A stretch of 5,639 nucleotides of DNA, taken from positions 1 through 5,639 of the forward strand of contig RFSU01000150.1 in NCBI GenBank assembly GCA_009923795.1, given 5' to 3'. This DNA comes from Sphingomonadaceae bacterium. GTDB taxonomy: Bacteria > Pseudomonadota > Alphaproteobacteria > Sphingomonadales > Sphingomonadaceae. A model generated the notes under the pieces. The model searched no databases, was not told the DNA's origin, and saw nothing but the letters and a program-made list of their open reading frames with translations. Position numbers and translations under genes: made by a program. Below, one piece after another: positions 1-5,005 of this stretch (position 1 is its first letter; every line of letters begins with the position of its first letter).

Positions 1-309
1 GGTGCGCGTTCGATCATAAACGCGGTCGCCCTTGTCACTCAGATAATAGCAATAGCCCTGATCATCTCTGACCCAATGCCGGTTTTTGGCGGTTAAAGCG
101 CCCACTGCGCCGCCAACAACTGCGCCTGCCACGGCCCCTTCAACGGGGCTGACCCCGCCGACAACAGCGCCGACCGCCGCACCGCCAAGCGCCCCGATTG
201 CGGCTCCCTGCCCTGCTGAGCGGAGCGTGCCATTTTCCTGTTGATTGGCGCAGGCCCCAAGCGTTGTGGCGGCAAGAGCCATCATCCCGATTTTTGCGAT
301 CCTGCGCAT
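1..309 (-). CDS. Glycine-zipper outer-membrane lipoprotein, 3' end beyond window
   Basis: The reading frame opens with ATG at 309 and stays open for 103 residues to the window edge, so the C-terminus is missing. A GGAG Shine-Dalgarno lies 7 nt upstream (320-317). The protein starts with a short basic region (MRRIAK), a hydrophobic stretch, and a lipobox LGAC ending at Cys20, so signal peptidase II processing and lipid anchoring are expected. Residues about 31-72 are dominated by Gly and Ala at GxxxG spacing, a glycine zipper interrupted by a short SPVEG turn, as in Rickettsia 17 kDa surface-antigen-like proteins. After the zipper comes a polar region with Trp79, RDDQG and a Tyr-rich CYYL segment. 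Such proteins usually sit in the outer membrane or periplasm with a structural role; the exact function is unknown. It is separated by 94 nt and an inverted repeat from the upstream gene, so it probably has its own promoter. Confidence 0.85.
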   Translation of the reverse strand, partial: MRRIAKIGMMALAATTLGACANQQENGTLRSAGQGAAIGALGGAAVGAVVGGVSPVEGAVAGAVVGGAVGALTAKNRHWVRDDQGYCYYLSDKGDRVYDRTRT

Positions 310-362
310 CGTTCATCTCCTGCATCTCTGACCGGGCGATACCGGGTGATGAAAGAGCAACC

Positions 363-382
363 GAACAAGGCCCGCCTTGTTC
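363..382. terminator. Strong inverted repeat, possible terminator of the minus-strand operon
   Basis: Two perfect 9-nt arms (363-371 and 374-382) flank a 2-nt centre. As RNA this folds into an 8-bp stem with a 4-nt loop. It lies 22 nt downstream of the stop codon of the small membrane protein and 54 nt upstream of the lipoprotein start, a natural position for a terminator of the minus-strand operon. The sequence after it on the minus strand (GGTTGCTCTTTC) is only moderately T-rich, so intrinsic termination would be weak. The symmetry would also suit a dimeric regulator's operator for the lipoprotein gene. Confidence 0.45.
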
Positions 383-403
383 CCAAAATATGCCGCAGAT
401 TGC

Positions 404-571
404 CTAGCTGTGTGGCCAGGCGATGATCAAAACATTGGCGAGAAGGACCAGCGCGGCGATGATCATCAGCCCGCCCTTGCGCCGCTCTTTGGCGGCGCGG
501 ATCAGGCGCACCCCGCCCCAGATCAAGGCGGCACAGGCAATGACGGCGATCGACAAGAAAATATCGGACAT
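404..571 (-). CDS. Small two-helix membrane protein of unknown function
   Basis: This 55-residue frame starts with ATG at 571 and ends with TAG at 404. The frame stays open upstream for 17 more codons, but those overlap the end of the preceding gene. The start at MSDIFLS is preferred because it sits 10 nt after that gene's stop and puts the first hydrophobic segment at the N-terminus. The protein has two predicted membrane helices (about residues 4-22 and 34-52) joined by a strongly basic loop (RLIRAAKERRKGG). By the positive-inside rule, the loop is cytoplasmic and both termini are outside. The Shine-Dalgarno is weak (AGAGAC), which suggests translational coupling with the dehydratase gene. 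I do not recognise a named family. The hydrophobic-basic-hydrophobic plan and the tight spacing argue for a real gene. Confidence 0.72.
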   Translation of the reverse strand: MSDIFLSIAVIACAALIWGGVRLIRAAKERRKGGLMIIAALVLLANVLIIAWPHS

Positions 572-581
572 GAGAGCGTCT

Positions 582-1546
582 CTAGCCGGACATGACCGCG
601 TCGAACAACTCTGGATCAACATTGCCGCCAGAAAGAAGGACGAGCGTACGCGCGCCCAACGTCACCTTGCCCGCAAGCACTGCGGCAAGCGCAACCGCCC
701 CGCCCGGCTCGATCCGAAGGCCCAGCTCCTCTCTGGCATGACGCATCGCGGCGAAGGTTTCCGCTTCGCGCACCGCCACGCGCCCTCGGCCTGACGCGCC
801 TTTAAAATGTCAAATGTAATGGGCGCGACGCGCAGGGTCTGGATCGCGTCGCAGCGTGTCGGCGGTGGATTGGGGCCAACCGGCACAATCTCGCCGGTGC
901 GCAGGGATTCGCCCATATCATCCCAGCCTTCTGGCTCTGCCACGACGATCCGGGCCTCGGGCAGCGCCAGCGCCAAACCTGCGGCCAGCCCGCCACCGCC
1001 ACAGGGCATGATGACAAGATCGGGCGCGCCATGGCCCAAAGCTGCCATTTGGTCATGGGCTTCCAGCCCAGCACTCCCCTGCCCTTCAACGACCCAAGGA
1101 TCATCAAAGCTCGGCACCAAAATCGCGCCCCGTTCTGCCGCAATGCGCGCGGCAATTTCGTCCCTATTCTCAGTCATCCGGTCATAGAGGACAATGTCCG
1201 CACCCAAGGCTCGTGTTCCCTCTAGCTTCACCTGCGGCGTATCGCGCGGCATCACGATGAGCGCGGGCATGCCCAGACGTTGGGCCGCCCATGCAATTCC
1301 TTGCGCGTGATTGCCGCTGGAAAAGGCAACGACGCCGGCCGATCGCTCGTCTTGGGAAAGGTCCGTCAGACGGTGCCAGGCCCCGCGCAATTTAAACGCG
1401 CGCATCGGTTGTTCCGACTCACATTTGCACCAAAGGGTCGAGTCGCCGACCCGAAGCGGCAAAAGCGGCGTCGGCGGGACAAGCCGCGTCATTTTTTCAT
1501 AAGCACGGTGCACGCCGGAAAGCGTCGGTTTTCTGTCCTTTTCCAC
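582..1546 (-). pseudogene. Threonine/serine dehydratase (PLP fold type II), frameshifted
   Basis: Members of this family deaminate L-threonine or L-serine to a 2-oxo acid and ammonia, or racemise serine, using PLP in the cytoplasm. The start is GTG at 1546, with GGAG 10 nt upstream and an in-frame TAA at 1555-1553 that excludes longer starts. Family signatures are clear: AFKLRGA with the PLP lysine K52, SSGNHAQG (76-83) and the phosphate-binding GGGG (183-186). The frame breaks after RQAEG (about residue 255), where GGCGCGTGG replaces an expected GGCGTGG at about 779-784. The next frame then continues the homology (VAVREAE, IEPGGAVALAA, LLSGGN) to TAG at 582. Without two bases the gene would encode 320 residues, normal for the family. 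As sequenced, translation gives 294 residues ending at 662, with an unrelated tail that lacks the SGGN motif, which contacts the PLP pyridine nitrogen. It is either a very recent pseudogene or a sequencing error. The exact substrate cannot be told. Confidence 0.85.
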
Positions 1547-1584
1547 GCCACGTTAACTCCCTGAAAGCCTGATCTTTCTTCTAC

Positions 1585-1613
1585 TTTACATAGGGGCACG
1601 CAATTCATATACG
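1585..1613 (+). promoter_or_regulatory. Sigma70-like promoter for the polyamine operon
   Basis: TTTACA (1585-1590, five of six matches to the -35 consensus) is separated by 17 nt from TATACG (1608-1613, four of six matches to the -10 consensus). Transcription would begin near 1620, exactly where the structured leader begins. This agreement with the RNA element boundary raises confidence. It lies 72 nt before the decarboxylase SD and faces away from the dehydratase gene. No experimental start site is known to me. Confidence 0.5.
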
Positions 1614-1615
1614 CC

Positions 1616-1697
1616 CCCTCCGCTGCCCCATGGGGACTTCCAATAACCGCAAGGCAGCCTTTGTGATTGTTGAACTACCTTTTGGAGGTCCCTTGAG
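1616..1697 (+). ncRNA. speF RNA motif: speF-type cis-regulatory RNA leader of ornithine decarboxylase
   Basis: The 5' leader of the decarboxylase mRNA matches, in position and in my recollection of the conserved core, the alphaproteobacterial speF motif described upstream of ornithine decarboxylase genes. Two helices can be read directly. P1 pairs GCTGCC (1622-1627) with GGCAGC (1653-1658). P2 pairs 1632-1643 with 1682-1693 in twelve contiguous pairs, two of them G-U. The helices interleave, giving an H-type pseudoknot. P2 includes the whole Shine-Dalgarno GGAGG (1684-1688), so forming it should block translation. A smaller local hairpin, ACCT (1677-1680) with AGGT (1686-1689), would also mask the SD. 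The region carries no convincing gene of its own. Regulation by a polyamine or precursor is a reasonable inference from the downstream genes; the ligand is not established by the sequence. Confidence 0.72.
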
Positions 1698-2885
1698 TTG
1701 TTTAAGCACCATAGCGCGCTGGGGCTAGCGACAGCCCTTCGTCCGGTTCAGCCGGTCACGCTCATCCGTCCGCACGCCGCAGAGCGCGCCGCCCGCTTCT
1801 TTGTTGAGAAGTTTCCGGGCAAGTCCCTCTATGCGGTCAAGGCCAACCCATCCCCTGCGCTCATCGCGCTCTTGTGGGACAATGGGATCACGCATTTTGA
1901 CGTCGCCTCGCTGAACGAAGTCCGGATGGTGCGGGACAATGCACCAGAGGCGACCTTGTGCTTCATGCATCCCGTGAAAGCCGAAGAAGCAATCCGCGAA
2001 GCCTATTTCGATCATGGCGTGCGGACCTTTTCGCTCGACACCTCGGAAGAGCTGGACAAGATTGTCCGCGCAACCGACGGCGCAACCGACCTGACCTTGT
2101 GCGTGCGCATTCGGGTGTCATCCGATCATTCCAAGCTGAGCCTTGCGTCCAAATTCGGTGCCGATCCGGCAGACGTGAAGCAGCTTCTGATCGACACCCG
2201 GCAGGTGGCGGATGCGTTGGGCATTTGCTTCCATGTCGGCAGTCAGGCGATGACGCCGTCTGCCTATACCGAAGCGATGGAGCGGGTGCGGGCCGCAATT
2301 GTTGGCTCCGGCGTCACCGTGGATGTCGTCGATGTCGGCGGGGGCTTTCCCAGCGTCTATCCGGGCATGGAGCCGCCTGCTCTTGCCGCTTATTTCGACG
2401 CGATCCAGCGCGCTTATGAGGATCTGCCTGTAAGCTATTCCTCTGAACTTTGGTGCGAGCCGGGCCGGGCCTTGTGCGCAGAATACTCGTCGCTGATCGT
2501 CCGAGTGGAAAAGCGTCGTGGCGAAGAGCTATATATCAACGACGGGGCCTATGGCGCGTTGTTTGATGCGGCACATGTCGGCTGGCGCTTCCCCGTTGCG
2601 CTGCTGCGCGAACAGGCGTCGGACACCCGCGATATGCCATTCAGCTTTTACGGCCCGACCTGTGACGATCTGGATCATATGGCCGGACCCTTCCTGCTGC
2701 CCGCCGATGTGCAGGCCGGGGATTATATCGAAATTGGAATGCTGGGTGCCTATGGCTGCGCGATGCGCACCGGGTTTAACGGCTTTATCAATGGCGCGAC
2801 CTTTGAGGTCAGCGATGACCCTATGGCCACGCTTTATGACGAAGACAGGCAGGATCGGTTTTCGGCGAATGTCGTGAAGCTGTAA
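1698..2885 (+). CDS. Ornithine (possibly lysine/ornithine) decarboxylase, type III PLP
   Basis: This cytoplasmic enzyme removes CO2 from L-ornithine to make putrescine, the first step of polyamine synthesis; some relatives also use lysine to make cadaverine. It belongs to the alanine-racemase-fold family of eukaryotic ODC and diaminopimelate decarboxylase, not the E. coli SpeC/SpeF fold. The 395 residues show YAVKAN with PLP lysine K48, HVGS with ring-stacking H179, GGGFP (214-218) for the phosphate, EPGR with E254, and GPTCDDLDH with catalytic C322 and substrate-binding D323. GAYG (350-353) supplies Y352. The CD pair favours ODC over diaminopimelate decarboxylase. The start is TTG at 1698, 9 nt after GGAGG (1684-1688); the next in-frame ATG is residue 77, far too late. 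The rare start and the SD-burying leader both point to translational control. It is followed after 77 nt by the deoxyhypusine synthase homologue. Preference between ornithine and lysine is not decided. Confidence 0.93.
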   Translation: MFKHHSALGLATALRPVQPVTLIRPHAAERAARFFVEKFPGKSLYAVKANPSPALIALLWDNGITHFDVASLNEVRMVRDNAPEATLCFMHPVKAEEAIREAYFDHGVRTFSLDTSEELDKIVRATDGATDLTLCVRIRVSSDHSKLSLASKFGADPADVKQLLIDTRQVADALGICFHVGSQAMTPSAYTEAMERVRAAIVGSGVTVDVVDVGGGFPSVYPGMEPPALAAYFDAIQRAYEDLPVSYSSELWCEPGRALCAEYSSLIVRVEKRRGEELYINDGAYGALFDAAHVGWRFPVALLREQASDTRDMPFSFYGPTCDDLDHMAGPFLLPADVQAGDYIEIGMLGAYGCAMRTGFNGFINGATFEVSDDPMATLYDEDRQDRFSANVVKL

Positions 2886-2926
2886 CAGCCAAACACAATC
2901 ATCATCTACACTTTGCCCAACCCCAT

Positions 2927-2942
2927 CCGCCAAGCGGGCGGG
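2927..2942 (+). other. Short GC hairpin between decarboxylase and synthase genes
   Basis: CCGCC (2927-2931) can pair with GGCGG (2937-2941) around a 5-nt loop, ending 9 nt before the synthase Shine-Dalgarno GGAG (2951-2954). No T-run follows, so it is not an intrinsic terminator. It may stabilise the mRNA or tune expression of the second gene. Nothing else is visible in the 77-nt gap. A hairpin this short can arise by chance in GC-rich DNA. Confidence 0.25.
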
Positions 2943-2962
2943 GCCCAAATGGAGTTTCAACT

Positions 2963-4015
2963 ATGACCAACCCCCAAGTTAATGCCCAGCGCAAGGCAGA
3001 GCTGCTGTCGAGCACGGTTGAGCATATCGACATTAAGAGCTTCGACGCGCGCCCGATCATCGACCAGATGGGCAAGATGAGCTTCACCAGCCGTGACCTT
3101 GCGAACGCAACGGGTATCTATAATCAGATGCTGGCCGATAAGGATTGCACCATCTTCCTCGTCATTGCCGGGTCAACCTCGGCCGGCGGCTGTATGGATC
3201 TCTATGCAGAGCTGCTGCGCAACAATATGGTTGATGCCATTGTGGCGACCGGCGCCACCATCGTCGACATGGATTTCTTTGAAGGCTTAGGCCACAAACA
3301 TTACCAAGCCCTCGAAATCCCCGATGATGATACGCTGCGCTCGCTCTATATCGACCGGATTTACGATACCTATATCGATGAAGAGCAGCTTCAGGATTGC
3401 GATTTCACGATCAACAAGATCGCCAATGAGCTGGAGCCCAAAGCCTATTCCAGCCGCGCCTTCATCCGCGAAATGGGCAAATATCTGTCCGAACATGGCA
3501 AGAAGGACAACAGCCTCGTCAAGCTCGCTTATGAGCATGATGTGCCGATCTTCTGCCCAGCCTTTGTCGACAGCTCAGCGGGCTTTGGTCTGGTCAAGCA
3601 TCAGGTCGATCAGATGAAAGCGGGCAAGCCCTATTTGATGATCGATGCTGTGGCTGACTTCCGTGAACTGACGGACATCAAGATCAAGGCGGGCGAAACG
3701 GGCCTTCTCATGATTGGCGGCGGCGTGCCCAAGAACTTCATTCAGGACACGGTCGTATGTGCCGAAATCCTCGGCCATGAAGATGTCGCCGTGCATAAAT
3801 ATGCCGTGCAGATCACCGTTGCCGATGTGCGCGACGGGGCCTGCTCTTCCTCCACGCTGCAAGAAGCCGCCAGCTGGGGCAAGGTGAATACGGGCATTGA
3901 ACAGATGGTTTTTGCCGAAGCCGGCTCGGTCATGCCGCTGCTCGCGTCTGACGCCTATCATCGCGGCCATTGGAAAACACGCGCGAAGCGCGGTTGGGCA
4001 AAACTCTTCTCCTAA
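2963..4015 (+). CDS. Deoxyhypusine synthase-family protein, probable homospermidine synthase-like
   Basis: This 350-residue protein belongs to the deoxyhypusine synthase family, whose members use NAD+ to move an aminobutyl group from spermidine or putrescine to an amine acceptor. Bacteria lack eIF5A, so a small amine is a likelier acceptor; homospermidine made from putrescine is my favoured product because the neighbour makes putrescine. Visible landmarks are AGSTSAGG (69-76) and ATGATIVDMD (95-104) in the NAD region, CPAFVDSSAGF (198-208), GGGVPKN (252-258), and EAASWGK (301-307). W305 and K307 match human W327 and the catalytic K329. Residues matching human D243, H288 and D316 (numbering from memory) are F208, N258 and C294. 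ATG 2963 is preceded by GGAG with 8-nt spacing. The gap of 77 nt without a terminator suggests co-transcription with the decarboxylase. Family membership is firm; the product is inference. Confidence 0.9.
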   Translation: MTNPQVNAQRKAELLSSTVEHIDIKSFDARPIIDQMGKMSFTSRDLANATGIYNQMLADKDCTIFLVIAGSTSAGGCMDLYAELLRNNMVDAIVATGATIVDMDFFEGLGHKHYQALEIPDDDTLRSLYIDRIYDTYIDEEQLQDCDFTINKIANELEPKAYSSRAFIREMGKYLSEHGKKDNSLVKLAYEHDVPIFCPAFVDSSAGFGLVKHQVDQMKAGKPYLMIDAVADFRELTDIKIKAGETGLLMIGGGVPKNFIQDTVVCAEILGHEDVAVHKYAVQITVADVRDGACSSSTLQEAASWGKVNTGIEQMVFAEAGSVMPLLASDAYHRGHWKTRAKRGWAKLFS

Positions 4016-4097
4016 TCCTGTGATGGCTCCCTGGTCGCGCTTTTGCTTGACCGCGGAGTCGCGCTCAGGCAGCTTTCTCCCGATAAATCCTCAACAA

Positions 4098-4117
4098 GGG
4101 GAGGGGGAGGGAGAGGG
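4098..4117 (+). promoter_or_regulatory. G-run tract over the ribosome binding site, possible G-quadruplex
   Basis: Four runs of three or more G (4098-4101, 4103-4107, 4109-4111, 4115-4117) are separated by loops of 1, 1 and 3 nt, a textbook G-quadruplex pattern. The tract ends two bases before the ATG of the first MAPEG gene and contains its only Shine-Dalgarno candidates. If the mRNA folded this way, ribosome access would be blocked. It could equally be just an extended purine-rich RBS. The rest of the 104-nt gap (4016-4119) shows no clear terminator. TTGACC at 4047-4052 resembles a -35 box but has no good -10 partner. Confidence 0.4.
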
Positions 4118-4119
4118 AA

Positions 4120-4554
4120 ATGAGTGCACCAATTTTAGCGCCAGCCGCCGTGCTGGTACTCTGGTCTGTTGTCATGCTGTACTGGATGGCGGGGACCCGT
4201 ATTCCGGCCATGGGAAAGAGCGGGGCAGATCTGAAATCCGCAAAGCCCGGTGGCCGGGGTGTCGATCTGGAGGGCGTCCTGCCCGACAAGGTCAATTGGA
4301 AAGGCCATAATTACGCACATTTGATGGAACAGCCGACGCTGTTTTACGCCGCCATTGCCATTCTCGCACTCGCGGGTGCGGGCGATGGGGTGAATGTGCA
4401 GCTGGCCTGGGGCTATACCGGCCTGCGTATTGCACACAGCCTGTGGCAGTCGCTGGTGAACACGATTCCCGTGCGCTTCGCATTATTCATTGCGTCCAGC
4501 CTGTGCCTGACGGTGCTGGCCATCAACGCCGTGCGCGTGACGCTTGGGGTTTAA
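4120..4554 (+). CDS. MAPEG-family membrane protein, first of a tandem pair
   Basis: The 144-residue product fits the MAPEG family (membrane-associated proteins in eicosanoid and glutathione metabolism), whose members are four-helix, usually trimeric proteins of about 130-160 residues. Hydrophobic segments lie at about 7-27, 72-88, 93-111 and 117-140. The conserved core is HNYAHLMEQPTLFY, with N64 and E70 at the start of helix 2, followed by GLRIAHS with R103 and H106. In studied members, such residues help bind glutathione at the helix interface. Whether this bacterial version binds glutathione is unknown. The loop between helices 1 and 2 (about 30-60) is polar and rich in Gly and Lys, and would face the cytoplasm. 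ATG 4120 lies directly after a purine-rich tract. The next gene starts 15 nt after the stop, so the two are surely co-transcribed. Read-through from the synthase 104 nt upstream is possible. Confidence 0.88.
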   Translation: MSAPILAPAAVLVLWSVVMLYWMAGTRIPAMGKSGADLKSAKPGGRGVDLEGVLPDKVNWKGHNYAHLMEQPTLFYAAIAILALAGAGDGVNVQLAWGYTGLRIAHSLWQSLVNTIPVRFALFIASSLCLTVLAINAVRVTLGV

Positions 4555-4569
4555 GGAGAGAGGACAATC

Positions 4570-5001
4570 ATGAACACAATCGCAGAAATTATGCAGCCCA
4601 TTGCCGCGCTTGCCGCCTGGACAATGGTCATGTGGGTCTGGATGTATGTCACCCGCATTCCGGCCATGTCCGCCGCCAAAATCGATGCCGATGAACTCGT
4701 GCGTCAGGGCGGACAGAGCCTGGATCAGCTGCTTCCAGCAAAGATGCAGTGGAAGGCGCATAACTATAACCATTTGCATGAAGCCCCGACGGTCTTTTAC
4801 GCGGTCGCGCTTGCCCTTGCTCTGATTGGGCAAGGCGATGGCCTAAATGCGACATTGGCTTGGGCCTATGTGGGCCTGCGCATTGTCCATTCGCTGGTAC
4901 AGTCCACGATCAACAAGGTGATGGTCCGGTTCCTGATCTTCGCTTTGTCGAGCCTCGTGCTTATGGCGCTGACGCTCCATCTGGTGCTCGCTGTTTTTTA
5001 A
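4570..5001 (+). CDS. MAPEG-family membrane protein, second of a tandem pair
   Basis: This 143-residue paralogue of the preceding gene shares TRIPAM, the WKxHNYxHLxExPTxFYA core (E71), GDGxNxxLAW and GLRIxHSLxQS (R104, H107), roughly 45% identity by eye. The four hydrophobic segments keep the same order and spacing, at about 10-28, 73-88, 94-112 and 119-141. The main divergence is in the soluble loop (33-58), which is more acidic here (KIDADELVRQ) than the Lys/Gly-rich loop of its partner. The start ATG 4570 follows the purine-rich GGAGAGAGGA (4555-4564), which begins at the first base after the upstream stop. The pair may form a mixed oligomer, since MAPEG proteins work as trimers, but that is only inference. 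It ends 4 nt from the stop of the convergent methyltransferase gene, leaving no room for a separate terminator. Confidence 0.88.
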   Translation: MNTIAEIMQPIAALAAWTMVMWVWMYVTRIPAMSAAKIDADELVRQGGQSLDQLLPAKMQWKAHNYNHLHEAPTVFYAVALALALIGQGDGLNATLAWAYVGLRIVHSLVQSTINKVMVRFLIFALSSLVLMALTLHLVLAVF

Positions 5002-5005
5002 GCGA

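Noticed and set aside
423..794. 123-codon plus-strand frame
   Set aside because: It lies opposite the small membrane protein and the conserved dehydratase C-terminus; its basic, low-complexity sequence is typical of a GC-rich shadow frame.
807..1564. Long plus-strand open frames opposite the dehydratase (e.g. 807-1187, 1280-1564)
   Set aside because: They are antisense shadows of the conserved minus-strand PLP enzyme and have no recognisable domain.
1571..1610. Minus-strand promoter for the dehydratase
   Set aside because: TTGCGT (1603-1598) resembles a -35 box, but no acceptable -10 lies 16-18 nt away.
1626..1635. Palindrome CCCCATGGGG as a protein operator
   Set aside because: It falls inside the predicted RNA fold, where its right half is used by P2, so the symmetry is better explained by RNA structure or chance.
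1693..1695. Alternative TTG start for the decarboxylase
   Set aside because: It is out of frame with the enzyme, meets TAG at 1726 and is only 4 nt from the SD.
2529..2960. 143-codon minus-strand frame opposite the decarboxylase end
   Set aside because: It overlaps a strongly conserved gene across its catalytic Cys region and shows no family motif.
4016..4097. Terminator between the synthase and the MAPEG genes
   Set aside because: Only a 4-bp GGTC/GACC pairing with a 12-nt loop was found and no T-run follows, so the operon may continue.
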